Shown here: in pieces, positions 43,331-52,173 of the stretch
How the letters are laid out: the number at the start of each line of letters is the position of its first letter
Numbering within the stretch: the stretch's first letter is position 1
Assembly (NCBI RefSeq): GCF_003491345.1
Contig: NZ_CP025513.1
Span: 733,501-797,500, forward strand
DNA from: Neorhizobium sp. SOG26
Lineage (GTDB): Bacteria; Pseudomonadota; Alphaproteobacteria; Rhizobiales; Rhizobiaceae
Length of the DNA stretch: 64,000 nucleotides
Direction of reading: 5' to 3'
Made by a program: the position numbers and the translations under genes
Notes under the pieces: model-generated
What the model saw: only the letters and a program-made list of their open reading frames with translations
The model's database searches: none
Told to the model about the DNA's origin: nothing

Positions 43331-45789
43331 GCAGGCAGGCTTTCATTGAGGCAGGCCGCCAGGGCGGCAGATGTCAGCGGTTTGGTGAGGCAGAAAATGC
43401 GGCCGGCAAAGCGACCGGCGAGAGGTGAGCTGTCCGGAAGATTGCCGGACACGACGATGACCTTCGTTTCGGCGGAGCGGGTGAGCGCCGTCTCAGCGAT
43501 ACGCCAGCCGGCGGCTTCGCCCAGCAGGTTGAAGTCTGTCACGACGAGTTCGAACGGGTCGCGTGAAGCAAGAATATCCAGCGCCTCAGCTACCGAGCAG
43601 GCTTCGATGAGCTTGGGAGTCTCGAGCAAGCGCCGGGCATGCGCGGCGTCGACGGGATTGTCTTCCACCAGAAGGACCGGGCCTGGAACGATGAACTTCC
43701 TGTGTTCGGCCGAGGCGAGAGGCAGAAGCAGGCGTACCGTCGTGCCATTGCCGACGGTCGAAGTCATTTCCAGGTCACCGCCCGACTGGCGGATGAAGCC
43801 GTATACCATCGCAAGCCCAAGCCCGGTCCCGGTGCCGTCAGCGCGGGTCGTGAAAAACGGTTCGGTCGCCTGTGCCAGTACTTCCGGCGACATGCCCCGC
43901 CCGGTATCCGAAACCTCTATCTGGGCGATTTCGTGTGACTTCAGGCTCAGGCGGATCTCGACGCGACCGGCCCCGCTGATCGCCTGCCCGGCGTTCAGGC
44001 AGAGGTTGAGGAGCGCGCTTTCCATCTGACCAGGATCGACCCTCACCATCAACGGCTTATCGGTCACCTTGATTTCGAACTCAATCTCTTCGGAGAGGGC
44101 AAACCCGATGAGATCCTCGACGCCCTGAAGCAAGGTATTAAGGTCCACGACCTCGGGCTCGAGGTTCAGCCGGCGCGCGAAGGCAAGCAGTCGTTGCGTG
44201 AGCGATGTACCGACTTCGAGCGCCGAACCGATCGACTGTCGCAGGCCCGACATCCGTTCTGGGGAAGCGGTTTCCATGAGGTGCAGGCTGGTAGAGATCG
44301 TCGAAAGAATATTGCCGAAGTCGTGTGCGACTTCTCCGGAAATCTTGCCCAGCGCTTCCGTCCGCTGGACCGATCGAAGTCTGTCTTCCAGCTCTCTTCG
44401 TTTCGACGCATCCGAGAACAACATCACCGAGCCGCCTGTCGCCAACCGGCTTTCGCGCAGTTCCAACACGCGTCCACTGGGATGATGCAGTTCGGCAAAG
44501 CCATCGGCACCATCAACGCGCGTCCAACCTGCTTCCGCTAAAAGATCAGCCATAACAGGTCGCCCAACCAATGCTTCTGTTGCGACCCCCGACACTTGCG
44601 CAAATCGGCTGTTACGCGCGACCAGGGCACCGGTTTCCGACAGGATCGCAAGGCCGTCACTCATTCCGTCATAGAGGTTCTGGAACAGCGCATTACGCTG
44701 GGCAAGCTGCCGGTTGGAGCGATCCAGCCGGAGTGCGTTCGCGCGGAATGCGCGGAAGGACTGGAATAGCTTGCCGATCTCATCGCCCGGGTGGGTGGTT
44801 CGCGGCAGGCGGCTCGAGCGGTCGCCGACCGCCAGGCGCGACATGGCCTCCGATATGGCTCGCAGGTTCGCTGCCACGTAAGTCGAGACAAAGATGCCGG
44901 CCGTGATCGCGACGACAGCGCTCGCAAGCACCGCAATCAGAATGATGCTTTTCGCAAGCGTCAACGAGGAGCGGGCGCGGTCCCGCTCGGCAGCGATATC
45001 CGCCTGCGCACGAGCGCCGGTTTGCGCTGCATAAAGATTGGTGGCTTCGGCTCCAAGCCGGATGCGATCGAGGGCAGCTTCCGCCTCGATCTGCCGCGCG
45101 AGCTCCTGCCTGCGCAGCTCAAACAAGCCGTCCGACCCCTCGGCGCGCGTACGAAGGTCCCATGCTTCGCCGGAGGCACGAGACCCCAGGCGGGCGATCA
45201 TGACGCGAAACTCGCGTTGATACTCTCCAACTGCAACCAGATTTCCAGCACGTCCTGCGCCAATAAGTGCGCCAGCCATCCGCTGCAGTTCAAGCCATTG
45301 ATGCGCCTCGGCAAGTGACCTGTCGGTTTGGCGGGCGTTGTCAGAATAACGCCGTTCAAGGATCGCGATCTCGGCATTGATGCGCAGGATCCGGTCGGTC
45401 AGGCGGGCACGTTCGCTCGCAACGTCCGCCAATCGGTTGACGTTCTCCGAAAGCTTGCGAAGATTGGCGACCATCTCGGCATCATCAGGCGAGACGCCGC
45501 CGAGGATCTCGTTGACCGTGCGGCTCGCCTCGTCCGCTTGCTGGCGAATGCGGAACGGGCTCGGCAGCGTCAGCAAATACGGCGCTTTGGTCGCAAGATC
45601 GGAGGCGCGACGCGACAGAGCGAGCGCCCGTTCCGCAGATGCCAGCGTCACGTCGTGCAGATGGTCGAGCTTGGAATTCGCGAGGCTCAACGCTGTCCAG
45701 CTCGTGCCGCCCACGACGAGGGTCGCCAGGGAAAGGGCGATCAGCGTGAGAAGCAGGCGAGTGCGGACAGACGTACGTGTGGCTGTCAT
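43327..45789 (-). CDS. Membrane hybrid sensor histidine kinase (TorS-like)
   Basis: 820 residues. Two membrane helices (about 11-33 and 278-303) bracket a long, helical periplasmic sensor domain (about 35-275), as in TorS. Then HAMP (about 300-355), PAS (365-470), HisKA with GEVAHDFGNILSTISTSLHL, HATPase with NLCLNAGQAISGAG and GTGLGLAMVYGFIRQ, and a receiver whose FELVVTDFNLLGE carries the phospho-Asp. No Hpt domain is seen. Its start overlaps the response-regulator stop (ATGA), so they are translated together. Confidence 0.9.
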   Translation of the reverse strand: MTATRTSVRTRLLLTLIALSLATLVVGGTSWTALSLANSKLDHLHDVTLASAERALALSRRASDLATKAPYLLTLPSPFRIRQQADEASRTVNEILGGVSPDDAEMVANLRKLSENVNRLADVASERARLTDRILRINAEIAILERRYSDNARQTDRSLAEAHQWLELQRMAGALIGAGRAGNLVAVGEYQREFRVMIARLGSRASGEAWDLRTRAEGSDGLFELRRQELARQIEAEAALDRIRLGAEATNLYAAQTGARAQADIAAERDRARSSLTLAKSIILIAVLASAVVAITAGIFVSTYVAANLRAISEAMSRLAVGDRSSRLPRTTHPGDEIGKLFQSFRAFRANALRLDRSNRQLAQRNALFQNLYDGMSDGLAILSETGALVARNSRFAQVSGVATEALVGRPVMADLLAEAGWTRVDGADGFAELHHPSGRVLELRESRLATGGSVMLFSDASKRRELEDRLRSVQRTEALGKISGEVAHDFGNILSTISTSLHLMETASPERMSGLRQSIGSALEVGTSLTQRLLAFARRLNLEPEVVDLNTLLQGVEDLIGFALSEEIEFEIKVTDKPLMVRVDPGQMESALLNLCLNAGQAISGAGRVEIRLSLKSHEIAQIEVSDTGRGMSPEVLAQATEPFFTTRADGTGTGLGLAMVYGFIRQSGGDLEMTSTVGNGTTVRLLLPLASAEHRKFIVPGPVLLVEDNPVDAAHARRLLETPKLIEACSVAEALDILASRDPFELVVTDFNLLGEAAGWRIAETALTRSAETKVIVVSGNLPDSSPLAGRFAGRIFCLTKPLTSAALAACLNESLPA

Positions 45790-46514
45790 GTGGTCGTGAC
45801 GAAGATGTAGCCGTGTCCACGGCGGGTCTGGAGGTGGACGGGCTTGGCTGGAACAGGCTCGATCTTGCGCCGCAAGCGCATGATGAGCACGTCGATCGTG
45901 CGGTCCATGTATTGCGACAGGTCGCTGCCGAGTTCACGCAGGAGGTCTGTGCGCGGGATCACCCGGTCTGGATTTCGCACGAAATATTCGAGCATCCGGT
46001 ATTCGGCATTCGTCAACGGTATTTCATTGCCGTCAGGGCCGATGAGCTCGCGCCGGCTCTGATCGAGGCGGAAGCGGCCGAAGGTGCGGATCTGGTTCTG
46101 GCTGCGGTCGGGCAGCGACAAGCTGGCATGCCCGGTGCGGCGCAACACCGCCCGCAGGCGTGCAACGAGTTCACGCGGGTTGAACGGCTTCATGATGTAG
46201 TCGTCGGCACCTGTTTCCAGCCCGATGATCTTGTCCGTCTCGTCGCCACGGCCGGTCAGCATGACGATGGGCAGGCCCATCCGCTCGCGAATATGAATTG
46301 CCAGTGTCAGTCCGCTTTCTCCCTGAAGGCGAAGATCGATCATGGCGAGATCGATCGTCTGGTTGGCTGCCGCCGCAAAAAAGCCTGCACTGTCTGCGAC
46401 CGGTACCGGCACGAAGCCGTTGTCGATCAGCAGGGTGGCGATGGATTGACGCAGTTCCGTATCGTCGTCGACGATCGCAACCACGGCGCTTCCCGCAGGC
46501 GCAAGAGAAGACAT
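45786..46514 (-). CDS. OmpR/TorR-type response regulator
   Basis: 242 residues. The receiver domain (about 12-125) has acidic pocket IVDDDTELR, phospho-Asp in AMIDLRLQGESG, and conserved Thr and Lys in VMLTGRGDE and IMKPFNPRELVAR. The C-terminal winged helix (about 145-240) shows LTNAEYRMLEYFVRN and RTIDVLIMRLRRKIEP. ATG 46514 is fixed by a strong SD, GAAGGAGG. It is divergent from the AfuABC-like operon over a 244-nt promoter region, so that operon is its most likely target. Confidence 0.92.
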   Translation of the reverse strand: MSSLAPAGSAVVAIVDDDTELRQSIATLLIDNGFVPVPVADSAGFFAAAANQTIDLAMIDLRLQGESGLTLAIHIRERMGLPIVMLTGRGDETDKIIGLETGADDYIMKPFNPRELVARLRAVLRRTGHASLSLPDRSQNQIRTFGRFRLDQSRRELIGPDGNEIPLTNAEYRMLEYFVRNPDRVIPRTDLLRELGSDLSQYMDRTIDVLIMRLRRKIEPVPAKPVHLQTRRGHGYIFVTTT

Positions 46515-46758
46515 ATGACCTCCTTCGGCGAACCTCCCTGCCGTCATTCTCTATATTGCCGTATTACAAAGAACGGGACGAGGATTATCGCGTGTCGTTT
46601 ATGACCGCCGGGAAGCGGCCTCTGTAACATTGTTCATCAAGTTCCCCGGTAGCTGAAGTGTTGTTAATCAATGACCATTAGTCACTGCTGAGGCGCCTGT
46701 GGCAGGTTCTCCGGGAGCGGATTTGGAGATCCGTGGATTCCCTTGGGAGGACATTATC

Positions 46759-47787
46759 ATGAAGACGATAGCGATTAGCGCATTGGCGCTGGCAGCTTTT
46801 TTTACCGCCAATTCTGCAAATGCTGAACAGTTGAACGTCGTTTGCTCCAACGAGCAGGCGTGGTGCGACCTGATGGCGCAGAATTTCAAGATCGACACCG
46901 GCATCGACGCCGCCATGGTCCGCAAGTCGACCGGCGAAGTGCTGGCACAGCTGCGCGCTGAAAAGGGCAACCCGAAGGTAGATGTCTGGTGGGGCGGTAC
47001 GGGCGACCCGCACATCATTGCGGCAAACGAAGACCTTACCGTTGCGACGGGCGTGGACGTTTCCGGCCTGCTCGGCTGGGCACGCAACATGACCGAGATG
47101 ACCGGTGGTCGCGCCGTTGGCGTGCACGTCGGCCTGCTCGGCTTTGCCTACAACAAGGAATTCCTGGCCGAGAAGAAGATCGCGCCGCCGGCCTGCTGGC
47201 GTGACCTGGCGAAGCCGGAATACAAGGGCGAGATCCAGGTCGCCAACCCGAACTCCTCGGGCACGGCCTACACGGAACTTGCGACCCTGGTGCAGCTCTT
47301 CGGCGAAGACGAAGCCTACAAGCTGCTCGCCGAGATCGGCGCCAACGTCAACCAGTACACCAAGTCGGGCTCTGCGCCGACCAAGGCTGCTGCACGTGGC
47401 GAAACGGCAATCGGCATTGGCTTCATGCACGACATGGTCAAGCTGAAGAAGGAAGGTTTCCCGATCGAGATCGTCGCACCTTGCGAAGGCACTGGCTACG
47501 AGCTCGGCGCCGTTTCGGTCGTCAAGGGCACCCCGAACCTCGAAGCTGCCAAGAAGTGGGTTGAGTACGTGATCTCGGCCGAAGGTCAGTCGCCGGGTCT
47601 GGAAGTTGGTGTCTACAACATTCCGTCCCACCCGGACGCGAAGACCGACCCGGAGGCTCCGTCCATGGCCTCGATCAAGCTGATCGACTACAACTTCGCG
47701 ACCTACGGTGCATCTGAAACCCGCGAGCGCCTGCTGGCGCGTTGGGAAAAGGATGTCAAGGGCGCAGGCGGCGCAGTCGAAAACTAA
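46759..47787 (+). CDS. ABC transporter periplasmic binding protein, AfuA-like
   Basis: 342 residues with signal peptide (MKTIAISALALAAFFTANSA, cleaved after ANA). The mature start QLNVVCSNEQAWCDLMAQNF and DVWWGGTGDPHIIAANEDL place it in the FbpA/AfuA group. The iron-binding adjacent tyrosines of ferric-binding proteins are missing: the equivalent region reads GETAIGIGFMHDMVKLKKEG, with a His instead. AfuA-type proteins of this form bind hexose phosphates, so an organophosphate is more likely than iron. ATG 46759 follows GGGAGG. A strong terminator-like hairpin follows the gene. Confidence 0.85.
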   Translation: MKTIAISALALAAFFTANSANAEQLNVVCSNEQAWCDLMAQNFKIDTGIDAAMVRKSTGEVLAQLRAEKGNPKVDVWWGGTGDPHIIAANEDLTVATGVDVSGLLGWARNMTEMTGGRAVGVHVGLLGFAYNKEFLAEKKIAPPACWRDLAKPEYKGEIQVANPNSSGTAYTELATLVQLFGEDEAYKLLAEIGANVNQYTKSGSAPTKAAARGETAIGIGFMHDMVKLKKEGFPIEIVAPCEGTGYELGAVSVVKGTPNLEAAKKWVEYVISAEGQSPGLEVGVYNIPSHPDAKTDPEAPSMASIKLIDYNFATYGASETRERLLARWEKDVKGAGGAVEN

Positions 47788-47796
47788 GGTCTTCCG

Positions 47797-47820
47797 GACT
47801 CGCGCCGCAGGGCGCGAGTC
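47797..47820 (+). terminator. Strong hairpin after the binding-protein gene
   Basis: Perfect 10-bp stem GACTCGCGCC / GGCGCGAGTC, loop GCAG, followed by ATCTCTTTT. It likely acts as a partial terminator that raises binding-protein output over the permease. Confidence 0.7.
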
Positions 47821-47844
47821 ATCTCTTTTCAGGATATCGTTGCG

Positions 47845-49998
47845 ATGACGCGCACCACCAGGCTCTGGAGCTCCGTGGGTTTGGCAGGCTTTTGCTTGCT
47901 GCCATGGTATATTGTGCCAGGGGGCTTCTGGTCCCTTAGCTGGTTGAGCGACCTTGGCAATCAAGGCGCTTCCGGACTTGTTCATGGTTTGACCGGCAAG
48001 TTCTGGCTGGTCGCGCCCGCCATCGCGCTCCTCGCGGCCCTCATCCTCAGCGGCATGCGGCTCTCTGCAGCCGCCCATGCGCGCGCCTCGGTCGCCGCTG
48101 GTGCTCTTGGTCTGCTGCTCCTGGTTGGCCAGGGTCTCATGGTCCTGCGGCAGGGATCGCGCTTCGACCTGTTTGGCGATGTTTCCCAGGCAGGCATGGG
48201 CGCGGGGGCGTTCATTGTCGCCTTGTCGCTGCTCTTCGTCATGACGACCGGCATTTCCGGCCTCGGCAAGGGCAGGGGCGACGCCTTCGTCACAGGCCTT
48301 GTCGGCTTGATCCTTGCGCTGGTCGGCGTGTTCGTTTTCTATCCGATGGCCTTCATCTTCGTGCAGGCTTTCCAGTTGCACGGCGGAGCGGGTTTCGGTG
48401 TATCCGAGTTCCTGCCACGTCTCTTTGCTCCCACTACATGGTCGCTCCAGTGCCTGGTCGGGCACGGATATTGCGGACCGGCGGTCAACTCGCTTGCCCT
48501 TGCATTGCTGGCAGGTCTTGGGACGACCGCCCTCGGCCTGGCATTCGCGCTGATTTTCACGCGCACCTCTTTTCCGCTGAAGAAGCTGCTGCGTGTCCTC
48601 ACGGTCCTGCCTATCATCACCCCTCCCTTTGTCATCGGTCTGGCCCTGATCCTCCTTTTCGGCCGGACCGGGACGGTGAACGTCCTGCTTGCCGATGCCT
48701 TTGGCTGGGAGAAGACCCGCTGGCTCTACGGCTTCTGGGGTGTGTGGCTCGCGCAGATGTTGTCGTTCACGCCGATCGCCTTCCTGGTTCTGATCGGCGT
48801 TGTGGAAGGCATCAGCCCCTCCATGGAAGAGGCCAGCCAGACGCTCGATGCCAACCGCTGGCAGACGTTCCGCCGCGTATCTTTCCCGCTGATGCGTCCG
48901 GGTCTCGCCAACGCGTTCCTGCTCGGGTTCATCGAGAGCCTCGCCGACTTCGGCAATCCGCTTGTGCTTGGTGGCAACTTTAACGTCCTGTCGACCGAGA
49001 TCTACTTCGCGATTGTGGGCACGGTTGCCGATCCGGCCAAGGCTGCGATCCTGTCGATGATCCTGCTTGCCATGACACTTGGTGCCTTCGTGGCGCAGCG
49101 CACATGGCTGGGCAAGAAGAGCTACGCGACCGTGACCGGCAAGGCCGACAATGGGCAGCATGCCAGCCTCAACCCGACGCTGAAGTGGGCCTGCTACCTC
49201 ACCGCACTGCCGTGGGCTGCCTTCACGCTCGTCCTTTACGTGCTGATCGTCTTCGGCAGCTTCGTCAAGCTATGGGGCTACAACCACGCCTTCACGTTCG
49301 AGCACTATGAGAAGGCGTTCCGCATCGTCTTCCGCAACGGCGTGCATTTTGTCGGCGCGGCCTGGGACAGCTACTTCACCACGCTCACCATCGCTGCGGT
49401 TTCAGCTCCGCTAACCGCGATCGTCGGCCTGGCTACGGCCTACCTTCTGGTGCGCCAACGGTTCGTGGGACGCGACGCATTCGAGTTTTCGACGATGTTG
49501 TCGTTTGCCATCCCGGGGACCGTCATCGGCGTCGCCTATGTCATGGCGTTCAACTTCCCGCCGATCGAGCTTACCGGCACCGCCATCATCCTCATCCTGG
49601 TGTTCATTTTCCGCAACATGCCCGTTGGCGTGCGCGGTGGCATCGCAGCGATGAGCCAGCTCGACAAGTCGCTCGACGAAGCATCCATCATGCTGGGCGC
49701 CAACAGCTTTACGACGCTGCGCCGCGTAATCCTGCCGCTGATGGGACCGGCCATGCTCGCCGCCGTCACCTACAGCTTCGTTCGCGCGATCACCTCCGTC
49801 TCCGCCGTCATCTTCCTTGTGTCGGCGCGCCACAACATGGCGACGAGCTTCATCGTCGGGCGTGTCGAAAACAACGAGTTCGGCATTGCGATCGCCTATT
49901 CCACGGTCCTGATCGTGACCATGCTGCTTGCCATCCTGATGCTTCAGGCCGTCATCGGCCGACGTCGCCTGCGCCGCGCTGACCGCGTCGCGGCTTGA
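47845..49998 (+). CDS. ABC transporter fused permease, AfuB-like
   Basis: 717 residues, longer than the 552-residue iron permease in this window because of an N-terminal block of about four extra helices (residues 1-160). Two permease domains follow, with EAA loops EEASQTLDANRWQTFRRVSFP (about 330) and DEASIMLGANSFTTLRRVILP (about 610). Long permeases of this kind occur in AfuABC systems. It starts 57 nt after the binding-protein gene and is followed 1 to 19 nt later by the ATPase gene, giving a complete importer. Confidence 0.9.
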   Translation: MTRTTRLWSSVGLAGFCLLPWYIVPGGFWSLSWLSDLGNQGASGLVHGLTGKFWLVAPAIALLAALILSGMRLSAAAHARASVAAGALGLLLLVGQGLMVLRQGSRFDLFGDVSQAGMGAGAFIVALSLLFVMTTGISGLGKGRGDAFVTGLVGLILALVGVFVFYPMAFIFVQAFQLHGGAGFGVSEFLPRLFAPTTWSLQCLVGHGYCGPAVNSLALALLAGLGTTALGLAFALIFTRTSFPLKKLLRVLTVLPIITPPFVIGLALILLFGRTGTVNVLLADAFGWEKTRWLYGFWGVWLAQMLSFTPIAFLVLIGVVEGISPSMEEASQTLDANRWQTFRRVSFPLMRPGLANAFLLGFIESLADFGNPLVLGGNFNVLSTEIYFAIVGTVADPAKAAILSMILLAMTLGAFVAQRTWLGKKSYATVTGKADNGQHASLNPTLKWACYLTALPWAAFTLVLYVLIVFGSFVKLWGYNHAFTFEHYEKAFRIVFRNGVHFVGAAWDSYFTTLTIAAVSAPLTAIVGLATAYLLVRQRFVGRDAFEFSTMLSFAIPGTVIGVAYVMAFNFPPIELTGTAIILILVFIFRNMPVGVRGGIAAMSQLDKSLDEASIMLGANSFTTLRRVILPLMGPAMLAAVTYSFVRAITSVSAVIFLVSARHNMATSFIVGRVENNEFGIAIAYSTVLIVTMLLAILMLQAVIGRRRLRRADRVAA

Positions 49999-50017
49999 CA
50001 TGAAAGGGCTAGACACA

Positions 50018-51070
50018 ATGACCAAAGGCTCCGTTCGCTTTGAATCCGTCACCAAACGCTACGGCCCGGTGGTGGCCCTGAAGCCGCTGACGCTCGAGAT
50101 TGAATCCGGCACGCTGTGCACGCTGCTTGGGCCCTCCGGATGCGGCAAGACGACGACCCTGCGGCTGATCGCTGGCCTCGAGAGTGCGTCAGAAGGGAAG
50201 ATCCTGATCGGTGGCGAAGACGTAACCCATCTTTCCGCAACCTACCGTCGCGTCTCGATGGTCTTCCAGTCGTATGCGCTTTTCCCGCACATGACGGTGG
50301 CCGACAACGTCGCCTATGGTCTTTCGGTCAAGCGCGTGCCGAAGGGCGAAGCGGCTGCACGAGCCGACGCGGCCCTCGAAATGGTCGGCCTCAAGGGCTT
50401 CGGTAAGCGCCTGCCGTCCGAGCTATCAGGAGGCCAGCAGCAGCGCGTTGCCGTTGCCCGCGCCATCGTGCTCGAGCCGGAAGTCCTCCTGCTGGACGAA
50501 CCGCTCTCTAACCTGGATGCGAAACTTCGCCGGCATGTGCGCGAGGAAATCCGGCAGATCCAGCAGCGCCTGGGCCTGACCGCGGTTTATGTGACGCATG
50601 ACCAGGAAGAGGCCATGGCCGTTTCCGACCGGATCATCGTCATGAACAATGCCGAGATCGCCCAGGCGGGCACGCCGCGCGACCTTTACGAGCGCCCGGC
50701 ATCGGCCTTCATCGCCGACTTCATTGGCGATGCCAACCTTCTGGATGTCGACGTGGCGCAGGATGGGTCGGAGACAAAGGTCCAGTTGCGCGAGCACTCG
50801 TTCAATCTGCCGCGGCCAACAGACCTTAAGGGGGCGGCGAAGCTGGTTCTTCGCCCGCATCAGGTACGCTTGTCGCAGGGGCCGTCCGCGATGTCGCTTC
50901 CGGCCGAGGTTGCCTATGCCGCCTACCTCGGAAACTGCATCCAGTACACACTGGCGACGGCCGCCGGAGAGATCTTCGCAATCCTTCCTCCCTCTGGGCA
51001 GCCCTTTGCCAAGGGCGACACCGTGCACGTGACCTGGGATCCGGAAGACCTGCGCCTCGTCGCAGCATGA
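50018..51070 (+). CDS. ABC transporter ATP-binding protein, AfuC-like
   Basis: 350 residues. Walker A GPSGCGKTTTLRLIAGLES, Q-loop MVFQSYALFPHMTVADNVA, signature LSGGQQQRVAVARAIV, Walker B VLLLDEPLSNLD and switch VYVTHDQEEA are intact. A TOBE domain occupies the last 110 residues. Two starts are possible: ATG 50000, and ATG 50018 with AAAGGG upstream, which is preferred. It is third in the operon after binding protein and permease. Confidence 0.92.
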   Translation: MTKGSVRFESVTKRYGPVVALKPLTLEIESGTLCTLLGPSGCGKTTTLRLIAGLESASEGKILIGGEDVTHLSATYRRVSMVFQSYALFPHMTVADNVAYGLSVKRVPKGEAAARADAALEMVGLKGFGKRLPSELSGGQQQRVAVARAIVLEPEVLLLDEPLSNLDAKLRRHVREEIRQIQQRLGLTAVYVTHDQEEAMAVSDRIIVMNNAEIAQAGTPRDLYERPASAFIADFIGDANLLDVDVAQDGSETKVQLREHSFNLPRPTDLKGAAKLVLRPHQVRLSQGPSAMSLPAEVAYAAYLGNCIQYTLATAAGEIFAILPPSGQPFAKGDTVHVTWDPEDLRLVAA

Positions 51071-51101
51071 CGGTGCGTTCGATGTAAATTGACTGGGGCG
51101 C

Positions 51102-51554
51102 CTAGCGCTTCCAGTCTTTTGACATCCGGACTTTGTCGCCCCACAGGAAGCGCTCTTCGTGCGTGCTTGCGAAATCCGGGTCAGCATAGATGTAGAGCCG
51201 TCTGATCAGGTCGCCGTCAAAAGCGAATACGTTGGCGAAACGTCCTTCGGAGCGCCCTTCAATAGGCCACGGCGTGCCGTCAGCCATCACACCGCTCTCG
51301 AACCCTTCGACGATCACATGGTCGCCGGCGACATGGAAGGTCAGCCGATCGATGTCATGGCGGATGCTCTTCAGCGAACCCATGAGCCCCTTGGCAAGCT
51401 CCATGAATTCCGCCTTTCCATAGCCAACGCCGAACTTCGGGAAGTACACCTCGACATCATCGGTAAACAGGTCGAGGATCGTTGGATCGCCTCGGTCGAT
51501 CCTGCGGAAATACTCGGTCGCGGCTTCGATGCGACTGTCCGCAGAATGAGCCAT
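51102..51554 (-). CDS. SnoaL-like / NTF2-fold protein
   Basis: 150 residues starting MAHSADSRIEAATEYFRRID. The pattern AATEYFRRIDRGDPTILDLF, then VEVYFPKFGVGYGKAEFMEL and VFAFDGDLIRRLYIYADP is that of the NTF2-like SnoaL fold, which covers ketosteroid-isomerase-like enzymes and ligand-binding proteins. ATG 51554 is preceded by GAGGAA with 7 nt spacing. It is convergent with the AfuC-like gene. The catalytic pair cannot be assigned, so function is open. Confidence 0.8.
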   Translation of the reverse strand: MAHSADSRIEAATEYFRRIDRGDPTILDLFTDDVEVYFPKFGVGYGKAEFMELAKGLMGSLKSIRHDIDRLTFHVAGDHVIVEGFESGVMADGTPWPIEGRSEGRFANVFAFDGDLIRRLYIYADPDFASTHEERFLWGDKVRMSKDWKR

Positions 51555-51692
51555 GCTTTTTCCTCGCTGGTGGTAATCGGCCTGCCGAAAAGTATAGGGC
51601 GGGCAAGCAACAAACCAATGCGCTCGGCGCGGGAACCTCGCGAATCCTGTCACGTTTCCGCAAACAGGAGCATCAACAGGAGGTTCTTGATG

Positions 51693-51740
51693 ATGACCAC
51701 TCGCCCCAAACGCTTTTGCCGCACGGAGTTCAAGCATTGA
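51693..51740 (+). CDS. Mini-ORF (15 codons), possible leader peptide
   Basis: ATGs at 51690 and 51693 are preceded by AGGAGG, one of the best SDs in the window. The peptide MTTRPKRFCRTEFKH is short and basic, and its TGA overlaps the TTG start of the next gene (TTGA at 51737-51740). It therefore looks like a translated leader coupled to the small membrane protein gene. It has no attenuator-type codon run. Confidence 0.45.
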   Translation: MTTRPKRFCRTEFKH

Positions 51741-52039
51741 GCCGCATTGCATCCATCTCAAAACACGCCGGGCACGCGGCGGTGCCACAGGAAGACGCAG
51801 GTACTGAAGTCGCGGAAACAGATGCGGCTCCCGATGAGCCGCGAGGCTTTCTCGCACAGCGTCAGCGGGCTGAACTGTCGTTGCTGTTCAACAAGGATGC
51901 CGGGCTGAAGGCCAAGGTTGAGGTCAGCAACGGTGGGCTGCTTTCGATCGCTGCACTCGTGTCGAGCATCCTGCTCACCACGAGTGTTCTTGTTCATGTC
52001 GCAGTTCGCGACGGGAAGCGGAGCCGCTGGCTTAGTTGA
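51737..52039 (+). CDS. Small tail-anchored-like membrane protein (100 aa)
   Basis: The start is TTG 51737, overlapping the stop of the 15-codon ORF; no ATG exists in frame nearby, so translation probably depends on coupling. The N-terminal 65 residues are polar (HAGHAAVPQEDAGTEVAE). One hydrophobic helix (about 70-88, LLSIAALVSSILLTTSVLVH) sits near the C-terminus and is followed by a basic end (RDGKRSRW). This layout is like a tail-anchored protein. No family is recognised. Confidence 0.5.
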   Translation: MSRIASISKHAGHAAVPQEDAGTEVAETDAAPDEPRGFLAQRQRAELSLLFNKDAGLKAKVEVSNGGLLSIAALVSSILLTTSVLVHVAVRDGKRSRWLS

Positions 52040-52173
52040 CGTCGCGAAGATTTCACCGCTGAATTCCGTCTGAAAACAGGGTACTGCCGTGCGATTGAAG
52101 TCTTCGCTGTTGACTTTACTTTGCTCCTAATCGACCTGTTCCACTTTGAAGCAGTTGCTGAAGGTAAGGTAGA

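Noticed and set aside
46678-49161. 827-codon open frame on the minus strand
   Set aside because: It runs opposite the AfuA/AfuB-like genes. Its composition (many His, Arg, Gln) is that of an antisense frame in high-GC coding DNA, and it matches no protein family. The plus-strand genes have signal peptide, SDs and family motifs.
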